From positions 869,996 to 933,995 of the forward strand of contig JAQGDQ010000043.1 in the NCBI GenBank assembly GCA_030141605.1: 64,000 nt of DNA, given 5' to 3'. Positions 36,301-51,000 of this stretch are shown in pieces. The DNA comes from Tubiluchus corallicola. Its lineage: Eukaryota > Priapulida > Priapulimorpha > Priapulimorphida > Tubiluchidae. The translations under genes were made by a program, and so were the position numbers. The stretch's first letter is position 1; the number at the start of each line of letters is the position of its first letter. Below the pieces are notes generated by a model that saw only the letters and a program-made list of their open reading frames with translations, searched no databases and was not told where the DNA came from.

Positions 36301-38982
36301 TCTTCAATAGTTCAGATTGATTGTCTACATGAGAAGTTACTAGTTTCAACTCTTACTAGATGCTACTTGTCTGATACAGTTCAGTGAGTAGATTCCTTTT
36401 TTTCTGTAACCAATGAAAGACAGTTAATGTAAAATAGACAGTTGCAATATTGAAGTGATCTGACCCCGTGTCTTTCTTAATGGATTGGTACTGCTGCCAC
36501 CTGCAGTGCATATCTATGTTTTTCTATTACACATGCAATTCTGGAGAAAATTACCAATTTTTAAAATACATTCTCTATACTATAATTTTTTGCAAAGATT
36601 AAAAACTTTACATTTTTTCAATTTCATTTGTTTATTTTACTACTCAGTGCTGTTTATGATAATTTATTTATTGGCAACTAGTAAAATTGTTATGCTAAAA
36701 TCAGTTAAGACATTTATGTTTGAAATGTGTGTTCTGTTGTTCTGTAGGAGATCATTTTGTGTCATTGGATCTAAATCACGGTCTGGTCGATATGGTTGCT
36801 GTTTCTTACGTTTGACTAATGATGAAACTCCGCCCATATACACAGCCCGACCAAGCTCTCGACTTTGGGAAGTGGATTATGAAGGCAGTGTTGTCAATAC
36901 TCATCTATTCAAACAACTGCTAGCTCAGCCACCAGCGACTTTTGTCAGCAGTCTGTAAGTGTTTTCATGTAGTTGATGTCCACTAGTAATCCACGGCAAT
37001 TTGCTCACGACATCTCACATTGTGTCTGTACTTAGGAATGAAGTATGTAAAGTTGTTATGCTTTAAAGGAAGAATAAAGCCACTCAGTAAGTTGTAGTTT
37101 ATTTAACGCTTTCACCAAAAATTTGAAAAAGCAGCAGCTATTTACCTTAAAAATAACTCCGTTGCTAAGAAATCACCCGACAGACTTTCAAGTACGACTT
37201 TTTCAATATTAAATGTTCATCATCAAATGTGCCATGGCAGGTAGAGTATGTAAACTACGACACAGTAAGTTGTCAACATAGCAACATGTTCGGTTGTACT
37301 ATTACTAGCAGACTACCGGTACGTAATATTTTTAGCATTGTCATTTTAACATTTTTTACTGTGCCCTTTCTCAAAACTTCTTAGGCGGGAAACTTCATGG
37401 TATTGTAACATTTAACATTTTGTTTAAATTTTTCAAGTTACAGGTTTATACTCGTAATTGTGCAACAAGTAACTGTTTAGATATATTGGTTAATTGTTTT
37501 CTTAGACTTAGAGGTTCCACTTAATCTACTTGCATTTTTCCTAATGGTAATACATCGAAAAACATTTTAGTTATCTGATTACCTCTTTTACCTGCCAGCC
37601 TTTAGCCTGATCGTTATCACTATTCTATGCTGCAGTCACTAATCTGCCATTTTGGCTGAAACCGAATACCATTTACACCAAGAGACTTGAGCTGAACAAT
37701 CTTTTCCTTGTCAGACTCAGAAGTTGAGCCCGTGCTTCACCGTCACACATGCTACATGCGTGTACTTTATGAATATTAAATCAAGATGCAGTTATTTAAA
37801 GGAAGACAGGATGATTTTAATATACTACCCCATTTTTAAGTCCAATAAAAAGTATACATTTTAATACAATTAGTACTGCAAAAGCGTTTCTGATAATTAA
37901 ATAATAGATTAAATACTTAATTAATGGCGGGCGAGCCCAACTGTTGATGACATCACAAACTAACATAATTTTCAACAGCAGAAATATTCCGCGAAAATTG
38001 AAGCACAGTGTTATTGTACAACATTCTGTATGTTGTACTAAAACTAGGCAAGTTTTAAGATAAAAATTCAAATTTCAAATTTGCAGCTGTGCTCATGCAT
38101 GAGCTGTCGAACGTGTGTAGTTTCTCGCAAACTAACATCTGAACATGAAATTGTGTTTGTGTGATAATAATTCTTTCACGTAAGTCATTTTTGAAAAATA
38201 GTATGTTTCCTTTCAATATTTTAAAGAGTAGATTGTTTTGACCTACAGCTTAAGATTGGGTTCGCTTTTGCTTTAAGGTTCGACTTTGTAACAGTGCTTC
38301 AGTTGCAACAGCAAAATTAAATTACCAGCATACATATTGCATCGCGCGTTCAGGCTACGACAACAGTATCATATGCTGTATGTAGTGACTCGCTACAGTG
38401 TGAAGTGTTCTGCCATTGAATTGGCTTGGCTACGCACGATGTAATTTTCGAATCGAGCTTCGCATCGGATGAACTACTGTTTGTGTTATTATAAAATGAC
38501 TTTAGGATGCATATTTTGCATATATTTATATTTTTATATTTTCTTGTAAGTTTTAAGGATGACTTTTAAATAAACACAACTTGCCAGGTGCCTTTATTTT
38601 CACTTTAAGGTTAAAGCCATTTCATTTAGAGTGTGGCTAGGTGCAGTTAAATGTGTTGACATATTGTTGTCAAGATTTTGACCACAAGGAGCTGTGTGAT
38701 CTATTGGTCATAGTTTTGGACTTGTAATCCAATTATTGTCGTGCCATATCCAAATTTTTTAGTTTTTCCTTTTAAGTGCAGGTTGATTAAAAAATTTGAT
38801 AATTTCAGTGCAATTTAAATCATTTTATATGGCATAAACCACAAAGTGATCTTGAAAAATGTTTGTTAAGTCATTACTACAACAATAATAAACTACTTTG
38901 GTGACTTGAAATATGAATGTATGTAAGGCAACTAGTGTTAGACATTAGTAATATAAGTTGTTAGTAAAAAAATCCATTAATA

Positions 38983-39023
<41 letters not shown>

Positions 39024-42000
39024 AATAATAATAAATTTATGTTATAAAGCACATTCTTCAAGCAAAAAACACAGCACGTACAGTAAAATGTCACAACTAC
39101 AATTATGCATTTGAGAAAATACAACACAATAAGAATTATTTAAAATTTACATCTACATTAGTATATAATGGAGATAAGTAAACAGCAGTTATAGGAAAGG
39201 TAACAATAGGTATTGATTGTTTATCCTATCATTATTTGTAAATCTAAGTATAGAGTATAACTAAGTAACTATTTGGCATAATCATTTGCAGTAGACAAGT
39301 GTTATTATTATTGAAATTATATAAAGTACTATGGATCATAAGAACTTAGTGGTAGCTATTATAACTTGTTTATGAGATGATTGTGTCAAAAAGAATTTGA
39401 TTAATTAGTCATAAATTACCACAGAAGTTACCACATTGGACACTTTTAGTGTAGATGTGAACACTAAGTGATTAGCAAGATAAATTCTTTACAGCTTTTG
39501 TGACTTTTTATTCTTAGTACGGAATTTGACATTGAAAAGAAAGTACTCAGGTGCCTTTTACTGCTAATGTATAAAAAATTTTAGTTGGAATCCTGGCTTT
39601 GGAGATGTATAAGCAATATTTTATTGTTTATGTTGTTAATATTCTGATTTTGCTGTTATGTAATTTTACTTATCTCTGCATTATATATTGTAGTCAGAAA
39701 ACTATTTGTCTTCCGGAGGAAAAGTCCTACTCTGCACAATCCCTTGCTTTCAAACAGTTGCTACAGCTTGGATGTAGATATCTGTTTTCATGGCAAACAG
39801 ATGCTATTTACGTATTTGATCCCATCGCTGTTAAAGCCGTGTTATGGTGTGATAAAATTATAGGTAATTGTTTAAGTGCCTTACACATATAGGTTACTTT
39901 TGTTATGCAAAACTTGTGATAAATGTAATTCTGTTTGCCAACTTCATGTGGCTACTTAATGCTTTAATGTTTTTTCAATGAACAATGGAAATATTTTGTT
40001 CATTGTTCACCTTTACTCAGATGACCTGCCTGGATAATTCCATTCAATTAGTAAGCGTGCACAATGTGGAAATTTTATGGCAAAAGTATTACTGTATTAG
40101 TAAAATTTTGTGTTGAATAAATCAAATGCCATAAACCTGCTTTGTCGTAAAACCTGCCCAAATATTAAATAAAAACAATGTCACATCGAATAATCCAGGA
40201 TGCAGATCCTAACAAAACTATCTTTAGTATTATTACTGTAGTTCTGCTGTACATTTTGCCACATCTAACCACATTCGAGCATTGAAGAGTTACAACTGAA
40301 ATATCAATTTTGGTTAGGTAGTAGTAGTAGTAGCAGCAACAGCAGTAGTGTAGTACTGTGTGGTATGGATACTTTGTATGGCCTTACCAAGTCTATGTTG
40401 TTTTTATTATTAAAACTAATCTTCCAAAATGATGTAATTAAAATAATTTCTGTTCTTATATTATTTTTGTAGATATTGCAGATGTACAGTCAGTAAAAAA
40501 TGATCTTTATGTTTTGCATTCTGATGGGAAGTTATCAAGACTATGTGTTCAGTCTCTGCACAAGTGTATCATCACCCTGTGCCAGCAACACTGCTGGAAA
40601 ATAGCTGCCAAGTTGTGCCTACACTATGAGATGCAGCTTATACCAGCTTCTGTACGACATTTAGTAACTATTGATTTGATTTCTCAAATAAAGCTCAATC
40701 TACAAGAGCAGGAGCAGTGCGATGTGTCAGAGCGTTTGCAAATTATGCTGAGTCGTTTGGAAGGCAGTGATCCGCCAACATTACCTTCTCCTACTCCTAG
40801 TAATCGCAGTAGTTCCTGCTCGGACAGTGCTTTGCGATTGGATTCTGGTATTTATGTGGTTAATGCTTCTGCTAATGAAGCGTCAACTAGTAATAGTCAG
40901 CGAGCTTCTCCTTGGATGAGTCCAGAGCACCGATGTGCAGAACAGGGCAAAGCAGCAAACTATTCGTCACTTAGCAGCATTGCAAAAAAGCTGCAAAGAT
41001 TTTCTCCAAGTACTTTTATGTCTGGTGATAAGATACACAAGCCAGTGCCAAATACATCTGTGATAAGTAATGATTCCACATCTTTAACTCCCATATATGA
41101 CATTTCTGAAAGAACAAAATTAGAGCCATGTACTTCAAACACGGAAAGCAGTGGACATTCCAGCATTGCTCGTGATGGCAGTGCTTTTGTTCGGCAGAAC
41201 CTCGTGTTGGCAAGGACTGCTATTCAGGACTTTCAAAACTCCTCCCTATTACGCTCAAATTCAGCTGACACTTTGCAGTCTATCAACAAGCGAGCTCCTG
41301 ATGATCGTAATAATAACCAAAGCAGCAAATGTGATGAACAAATGATGATACAAGGATTTGAAAATCCAAACTTATCACGAAATTTCTCAGAATGCTTTGC
41401 CGTGACTGTACCTGTTCAGACGTTGCATGATTTATCGGTCAGTCTAACCATGCACAATTACAAAAGCATTCAAAGTGAAAGTACAAGAGAACCTATTGAT
41501 AGCAGCGACGTCTTTTTTTCGTCACATTCTCAGCATTCTGCTTCTCGGCCACATCTTGAACGACAGGTAACATTCGTCTATCTTTTAATTTATTTGTTAC
41601 TTGCATCAGTTAGTTATTTTAAAGTTTGTAGAGATGCCATAGTGTATATGAATGTCTGCTTATGTGTGTAACCAGTAATCCTTAGTCTCACACGCAATAA
41701 ACAACACTAGTGTTATGTGCAACTAGATGTGTATACTCTATTTGTTTAATTTCTCACTTTTTGTTTTTAAAATGCTCTGTACAATTTTTAATGCTTCAAT
41801 GAAACCAGATTTTTGTTTGTATGATGCCGAGGTGAATAGCCAAGTGGTCATAGTATGTCTTTTGAAACTATTTTAACCCTTTCACTACGTTGTTGCTTTT
41901 TCACTGGGCCACATTGACTTTTGCACATTTGACAATAACTTCTTGTGGTGTGTTACTAAAGCAAAATCTTGTAAATAAACAAATAGTTGTTTGTTATTGA

Positions 42001-45000
42001 GTACTAATATTAAATATTAGTTTTATTTCTACACTTGTACACACATGCCAGCACCCATACATGCATTCGTACACATGTGCACACCCTCATAAATAAGTAT
42101 GTACTTGTATTTAGAAACCAGTTTTCACAAAAGACACATTACTAATCCATAATATGCAATCATTTTATGAGAATGCAGAACAATCAATGAAACATACGTT
42201 TCATCAACGATCTTCATGTGATTTTGCGTGGGAACATACCATACAGTGCAGTATTGTGGAATACACCTGGCTTTAGATGCTGATTGGCTGGATAGCGTTA
42301 CTTATTGCAAAGCAACCCCAATCCCACGGCTGTTAAACTTTTCTACAATGTTCTTGCATGGCCGTAGCAGTGAAATAAACAGACCTGGTTGACTGCACTT
42401 AGTGCTGAGCTTGGGCGGCAGTCTACCGCCTTCCGTCCCTTGCATGAAAAACATAAGCGGCAGTGTGCTGCCTTCTGTTGTGAAAAGGTTAAGGTTGGTC
42501 AGTGAGTGGATGAGCGATTGCTGATTGGTCTGATAGTTTTATTCACTTTGCTGATTCTGACTATCTATCTATTCACATCTGAATGAAGCCTCCATAATCA
42601 GTAATGTTCCAGTCCTACCATAAGTATTTACATTAAGTAGGCCCTGCATTCAATGAGTGCAGTTTCTAGTGCTAAACTGTAGAAAACATGTTTTCTTTGT
42701 TCTTTCATGGTTGCCTACGTTATTCTTGCTGCCAGCAGTTTTTCTTCATTTAGGACGGCATTAACAGACGTGGGTCAGTATCTAGCATGTCTAGCAGTGA
42801 GCTGCCTGGGAAAGTCTTTTCATCGGATCCCATTGTATATTCTAGTATTGTTACTCGCAAGGCAAAACAAAAAAAGAAGAGCAGTTCAGATAGTAAGTGA
42901 TTGTTTTTTTTTCTATTTTTGTAAAAGTGCCAAATATATGGCTCAATAGATTATTGATACATCAATACAATACAATATTACATTATATATTACGGCGAAT
43001 TAGATAATAATAGATGAGAACATAAAAGAACATATTAGCTTCATCCTTTGCATTCAGTGATGGGATTAAATGAGACATTTACTTTTGTACTCTCTTTTTT
43101 TATTGAACAATGATTCCATACATAAAAATTATGTGTGATTTACCTTGTAAGTTCTTACAAAAGTTTTTTATACTATTACCCTCTTTTGCGGTTTATTGAA
43201 TAGAATGTGCCTAGTGGTTGATTTAGTATTTCTTGATCAATTCTTTTGCAGATTTTTTAGTTACATTTTTATTTCGTTTTTGAATTAGAATCTGAGAGTC
43301 AAAGACAGTCCAGTTCAAGGTCACCTTCTCTGAGTTCTCAAGATTCTGGTAAAGGTTTTTCAGTTAGTCCTGCATCTGGTTCTCCACATACTAGTCAGTC
43401 TATGTCTAATCAAAGGTATTTGCCTTGTGTGTAATCACTTGGTGAATGTTTATTGTTAAATTAAAGGAAAACAGTACTGAATTTAATCCGTAGCTAAAAT
43501 GATCTGTGGTATAAATTTTTGAAAAGGAAAACGTTTTTTTATAAATGATTTTAATTTCGTTAAATTAATCTACCAAATCACTGAATCCCCAATCTACCAA
43601 ACAAATGGGGAATAAGAATTAGAATGCTTGCATTTTCTTGTTTTATTTTCATTATCTCACATTAATTGTAGAAACTTAAAAAATGTGCAACTTTTAAAGC
43701 TGCCTAAACAGTTTTTTGTCGCTGGCTTAAGTCAAGTTTTTTGTCAAGTATTCAACATGAATTGAATTTCTATAAATTTGCCAAGTAATGCTTTTATAAT
43801 TGTTGAATTTCTACAAAACTAATTTTAATTAGCATAACTTGGTAAACTTAACATTGTTACCATGTTTCTGACATTTGAACAGACGAAAAATTTTAAAGTC
43901 ATTGCAACAGACTAGGCTTGGATTACTACCAGGACGACATTAACAGAAGCATTCATGGTGTGTCATGAATTATGTAGCGATGTCCAAAGTACTTCTGTTA
44001 GCGTTAAGATATGATAATTCTTTGCATTGTACAAGCCTCTGTGAGTTGGCCTATTTTGTTTTGTCGCGATATTTAATAGTTCATAAATGTACAATAATGA
44101 AAACAAAGTGAGAATGTTTGTGCCTTTTTTAGTGAACCGATTGCTTTTCCGGCAAATTCCAATGTGGAAACGCACTCAGAGGAAAATGGTGCTGATACAA
44201 TTACAGATTTTTTGAAGATGTCTGAAAGAATGTTGTGTAAATTAACTGAGGAGGTGCTGATATTCTCTCCAGTCGAAAGCAGGAAAATGTTAGTGGACTG
44301 GGTTAACGCATGTCACGATAGTTTAGCAAGTGCTGTTTACAAAGAGCAACAAGTTCTTCCATTTGCAGCAGAACAGATACGCAAGTCTGATTTACCGATG
44401 TTGTTACAGCTTTTAGACTGTAGGGATGAGTCATATGTATCTGATACATTGACAGAGAATGATTCGTCTGTTAATACGGATGTAGGAGACAATGCCATTC
44501 TTTCTGCTTCAGAACATTCTGTTAACAGAACAAAGCTCCTGCATGAAAATAGAACTGTTGCAGATGCACATAGTGATAGTAACGTATTAGCAATGTTATT
44601 TGCTCTTAAATACTTGGTGAAGAAGTCAGGTATACAATGCACTTTTCTCAGAAGTAGCATTAATGAGAAATATAGAACTGTGGTAAAAGATTTGCTAACC
44701 CTATGTTATGAATTTCAAGTTTATGGTGATACTAAGTGCCTTTTACAAAAGACGTTTTTAGCATCTGATAACCCAACAGCTGAATATTGTGAAAATGTTT
44801 GCGCATTGGAAGATGAACTGGTACAAGATGTCTGTGCATCTGTTTTTCTCTTATTCTATCAGTTTTGTATGGACAATACTCGTATTGCGAATGTCTTTCA
44901 CCTCTCAATACAGCATAATTATTTGTCATTCTGCACATTTTTGGACAACGTTAATGATTGTTATGAACAAATTCCAATTTCTTTAGAAGCTGTGTCTGAC

Positions 45001-48000
45001 CAAATTACTGCGTGGATATTTTTTCATAGGTATGTAGCCATAAATTAGCATTTAAATTTAAATTTGCCTTTTCCCAGGAACATCAAACTTTTGTGCAGTT
45101 TCACTGCTTTCTAAAGAAACTTTGTTAAAACTTGCATTACACTGTCACCAGCATCAAACTTTTTCTTCTGTAAAGTTTTCTAATAATGAATTCTAATTTC
45201 GACTTTAGTATTTTCAATATGGTTTTTTCAGTATGCTAAAAATAACAACTACTTTGTGTCATTGACAGCACCTGCTTAGTTTATATACTTAAACTTAAAA
45301 GCTAGTGTAAAATAAATTTATTTATTTCACTTCTGGTGTACTTTTAATGGTAAGCCTAGTTCTTATGCAATCAACTGTTTTGTGTATCTGATTGTTTTGG
45401 GTAGAAGAAACAATGGAGTTATTTATATGTCTTTTTATATACATGAATTTATTCAAGCAAGGTATTGAACTCTTTATTATCTACAGAATAAAATCCGAAA
45501 CCTGTTTTTGATTAGCTTTTGCAAAAAATAAAATTAAGGGAAGTTAAATAATTTGTATCGTATTTAACTTTAAATAAGCGTGAATGTTTAAATGTTGTGA
45601 ATATTTTGTATTGTATACACATGATGTTTGTGACATTTTAGAAGTTTAAATGATGTCTTTCTCTGTGTTTTAGATTGCTAGAAGGTGGTAGCACTGAACT
45701 GACACCTTCAATAATCCAAACACTATCAAGCAGCCACTGGTCATTTCTCTCCATTTGTCGTAAGACTGGACAGTATCCTGCTGTTTATAAGCAATATCTA
45801 GACCTGTGCCATGAAATGACTGATAATTTTCTCAGGTATGTAAGTTAGTTTTAATTTTAAGTGTTTTTTGTAGCGAAAAAGTGTATTATAAGTTGAGTTG
45901 TCCTCTGTTTACAATGGATGAATTTCATAACGATTGGTATAAATAATAAAGTCAATTTTGTGTTGCTATCTGCTAGTCACATAAACATTTAACACAATCT
46001 TCTGGAAATATTTCCAAAAACAGTTCTAAACTAGAAGAATTTTGATCGAATTAGAAGCAGAAATTATCAAGCTGATTATTTAGCTATTATATCTCTGTGT
46101 TTATTCTTGACTGTATAAAAAGAATTCTCTTTCTATACTAATATTAAATAAGTATTAGCAAAATCAGAAGACCCCAGTTCACAATTAAGTTCAGAGATAA
46201 AGCAAATATCATTGCCCACAAATTGCAGGCGAGAAAAACTGTAGCTGAGTGTTGCCTGAGTTAGCAATTTTCTTCTGATAAATCTCCTAATAATTATGCA
46301 TTAGGTCACCAAGAAAGAAATAACTACAAATTCTCCCAAATTTCCTGAACAATACACAAATTTCGAGTACTGATTAAAATTGGAAAACATTTGTAAATGC
46401 TCGATGTGCTCTTGTTTTCCACTTGCTTTTAGCAGTGCAATGCTTAACAGATGGAGCTTATATGCTCAATTGTTACACTGATTTTTTTACTTTCTAGGGA
46501 TTCTGTTTTCAAGTCTGTGTGCAGGGATAGTCGCTTGCACGATTACTTTCTCGACACTATGCTTTCCTCTTTCACAGTAGCAGCTACCTGTACTTGTGGT
46601 ATGCCTCTCCCTACGGCTGATATAAGCTTGTCTTGGCATAATATTAACTTACTCTTAGATATTCTGGACATGACTGTGCACTGCAGTTATTGGTTGGAAC
46701 GATGTTGGATGACTGGGTAAGACCGTACATGTACCGAATATCCAGAATAGCATTAATATTTGCATTTAATTAGCCAAGCATTTACTGTTTTAAAACCTCT
46801 GGTAGTTTATTTTATATACAGTATAACATCATTATAGTAAATCTATTAGGAACCCAGAAGAAATAAGTAGTCTATAACCGAGGTACTCTGTAAGAAGATA
46901 TGGCTGATAATATGTGTATGACTGCTATATGGACAAGCATATATTAATAATAACAGTGTATACATAATATACAATGTACGACTTCATCGAGGATGTAAAT
47001 TTACGTGGCATATGCTTAGTAAAGTCAATGAGATTTAAAAAAGTCAGTCAATTTTGTTTTCACAAACTTTCTATTTGTCCTTTGTATGAAAAGTTTTTGC
47101 TATAGCATTCTACACTTAATGAAACAGGAGTGAGTTGCCAGTATACATATGTAAAACAGCTGGGTGCCAAGCTGCTTCATAAATGACTCATCGTTTTTAT
47201 ACAGTAGTAGATAAAATGATTCATTCAAGACGATATGTTAGCTCCGCACACTGGACTGCTCAACAATTTTTTTGCAGTACCAGAAATGATGAGTTAAATT
47301 TAGCTGTAAATTAATTTGCAATGCTGGCAAAGGTAATGTACGTGATAAAACTTATGAATACATAGTAATACAGGCAATGGTGCCCGATGAAAAGTCCACA
47401 GTATGCAATAACAAAGTGCACTGCATTCAAAGCTACTACATTACTTAAATGAATGATGAAAGATCGTTCATTTTTGTGAGTTCGCATTACCGGTGTGTAC
47501 ACAATATTGAACTTGTGTTCGCTATAATAATGGTGTTATACTGTAATTTTTTTTGCTTTATTGAAGTTCTCTCAAATCTCTGATGAGTGTTGAGCTGCAA
47601 GTAAAGCATCAGAGGTTTATTTCACATGCTGTATATACTGCATTTTGCAATCTCCGTTCTAAATTATTTGGGTCTGCTTTAAAGCTATTTAGCGAAAGTT
47701 TATAGAGTATGCACGTAGCAAGTCTAACTTATATATAATGTAGAGCAGTGTTTCATAACCCTTTTTGAGCCATGGCACATATTTTACGTTAGAAAAATCA
47801 CAAGGCACACCACCAAACAAAAATGTCACAAAAAGTATAATGAAATATAATGAAAATTTAGTCTTAATTTACTTACTCAATGTGAAACCTGGGCCTGTTT
47901 AGTTAAACACAAAGACAGACACGAAGATCTTCCTCAACAGCTCTGAGTCTCTCTCTTTTATAGTAGTCATGCTTGAAAAGCCCAGCTCACATAGATAGGT

Positions 48001-51000
48001 TGTGGAGAAAGGGAGAAGAGCTGAAATTGCTTTGTTTCCCAGAATATGGAACTCCTTGGCAGCAGTCAACCAAAAACTGTCCAAAGGTAGATCAGCAAAG
48101 CTCAGGTTTAGACCACGATTTTGTCTAAGTTCAGTTATTTTTTGTTTGGTGTTTTGATTTGGCCATGAGTTCAGCAACTTGGTAGCTAGTTTTCAGAGCT
48201 TTTTTACCCGTCTTGGCGGTTTTCCTCAATAACGCTGCCTGTTTCTCAGTCCGTTCACGCAGCTGAACAGAATAGTCCGTATTCTTGTTTTGTGACTTGT
48301 CTCTAAATGGTGTTTGAGTTTACTTGAAACCATGGCACTGTTGGACAACTTTTCCTCGCACACCAGGCATAGTGGAGTTGACGTACTTAGTTCCCCGGGA
48401 AAGTAAATCCAAAGGCAAGATAACTTTCAGTGTATTGTCTTGAGCTCACCTTTTTTGCTTTCTTCTGACCAGTACTCATGCTAGGGCCTTCATCTGGGCC
48501 GGAATTTTCTTCAGAACTCAGGTCAGATTGAGTACTTTTTCTTTTCAAATATTTATCCATCGCTATTAGCCGCCACTGTCTCACTCGCAGCATGACTATG
48601 CACTTCCGGCTGCCGGATATATCGCGCTGACACACTGCCCTCTTTTGGAAGAGCATTTAATTGTTCTGCCTGTCACTACGCACCGCTCATTTAGACTCTC
48701 GTACTCTAAATCTTAGAGTACCAATCAGGTGAAATTGGATAATCTTCCACGGCACACCTGATGATTTGTCACGACACACTTGTGTGCTGCGGAACAGTGG
48801 TTGGGAATCACTGAAGAATATTCAGGACTATAGACTATATATGAATATATAGAATATATTTTACAATATTCAGTTTCTAAGCTAACGTAAAATTGCAACA
48901 TGTTTCCCTGTTTGATATTGGTAATTGAAGGCTATAATAAACTTTGGAAAAACGATTTATAGATTTTGGCCAGGGTACCTGACAATTGCAAAAAAACTGG
49001 GGAAATGCAAAGAAGTCATGAAGATCTTGCTTCAGTTAGGAAACTTACTGCTGTTGAATGCTAAAATTCGCTATGGTAAGTTCCATACTTCTTTTGAAAT
49101 GCCATTTAAAATCACAAATCGATTTTGTGACGCACATCATGAACAACCGTGAACACATCTTGTCAAGATTTCTAAATAAGATCGCATTCAGAAACTGAAC
49201 AACGACATCAACAAAAAGAATGTATTCATTATTTTATTAAGGTAAATCAAAGAAAAACATTTTAAGGCAAATGCATCATTGCAACTTCACTGATTTTTTA
49301 ATGTCTTCATGCATTTCAAGATCACCACTTTTGTAATGAGCTAGTTGTTTAGTAACTGTTGAGGGGGCATGTTAACCTCGAAACATTCTTCTTTTGTTCA
49401 TGCAAATGCAAGGGTGAATGCAATTTTTAATCTTTTTGTTGTATGTATTATAATTTATTTTTTTCACTTCAAGGTTATATACCTACCACTGATGAAAACT
49501 GGCGGGATTTGTTCTCACTAAAATCTCAACAGCTGCAGTCTAAGCCGTTTAATAGCACAGAAATTTTGTTCAACTCAGAAAGAACAGAACTTGTAAATGC
49601 AAAAGGAGTTTACTGTCTGAACTGTAAAGAACTGATACTGATTAGTGAAGAGATATTGTGTTGTGAAAATTCATGGCATAGTGAACGTTTATCAAACCGC
49701 AGATCCAAATCATTGCATCAGTCAGTATCTCTAACTGGAAAATCAGTGAACCCATGTCCCAGTGATGCTTGTTTTCAAGGAAGGCAGTTATGTTTTTCAT
49801 GGAATCATCTTGTAACACTTTGTGTCAAAGAAATTGGTGTAGTGAGAACATTGACAGTGTTGAAGGACATTGATATGCCATCCAGAATATTAGGCTCAGA
49901 TTTTTTTCATTTGTGTTTGCAAGAGGTTGCTGTACACCAACAGCAAGGGTAAGTTCTTAATTTCGATCTTAGATGGATCTTACAATTTATTCTAGTGTCA
50001 ATTGGCTGACATGCTTATTAGCATAATGAGCAAAATTCTAACTTTGTTTAACTATATCATTTTTTGAAAGTATCTTCTTAGTCCGTCTTCAGCATTCACC
50101 TATAATCTGCCATAATCCCAGTAGTTTAGCCTCCTCCGGAAAAAATTCTGCTGGGATTTGTAGTTGGGCTTTATTTCCTTAGTGTTAATATATAGTGCAG
50201 TATTGTGTACTGTGTATTGATGAATTTGTGCATCATCTATTTGTTTTTTCCAGTCCTTTGGTTTGCAAATTACTAGAAGAACTAAGTGAACAACTCTGGG
50301 TGATTCCATCAAATAGCAGTTTTGGTTCTCTTCTTGTAAATATTCTTGATTTTATCTTTTCATGTCATATTAAATATTTGCAGACTTTTTTACAAGAATT
50401 ATTTTTTGTACATGACTGTGAGATTTTTTTTGCGAATACTTACAGAAATATGGTGCATTTTCGGAGTTAGTTTATATGAATTAGATTTTTATATACATCA
50501 TTTATATTGTTAACGAATTAGTTCAGTTCACACGTCTTGCAAATATTATGTTTGTTACCTGTATTTTCTCATGCTGATTACTTTCTAATTTGTTGGAGTT
50601 GCCAAATAAGAAATGCTGTGCTGAGTGAGTAGTTAATTCATGTGAACTGTGTACTAATGCAACTTTGTGTTTTATAGTTGATGCAAACGTCAGAGGTGTC
50701 ATGTCACACCGCAGGAGGAATTGGTGTTAAAACTAACATAAGTCAACCATGTCATGTGTGTTTCCTCTCTTTGTCTCATGGTAGGAGCAGCAGCATCTTT
50801 TTCAGCTGTGGTGAGTACAGTTTTAATGGCTGTATTGCTTTCATGAGCAGTTTAAATAAAGATGAAGATGACTGACTGAAAATTTAAGTTTTGAAGATGT
50901 GTTCTTGATGTCTTATTTCCTATGCACGTGCAATAAGCTTTTTCACAGTTCCAATGGCTGATGGTGATCATGGAAGGGTAAAAGGTTAAATGTATCAGAC

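Noticed and set aside
44337-44660. 107-codon minus-strand ORF in HPS5 exon 11
   Set aside because: Shadow of a long coding exon on the other strand.
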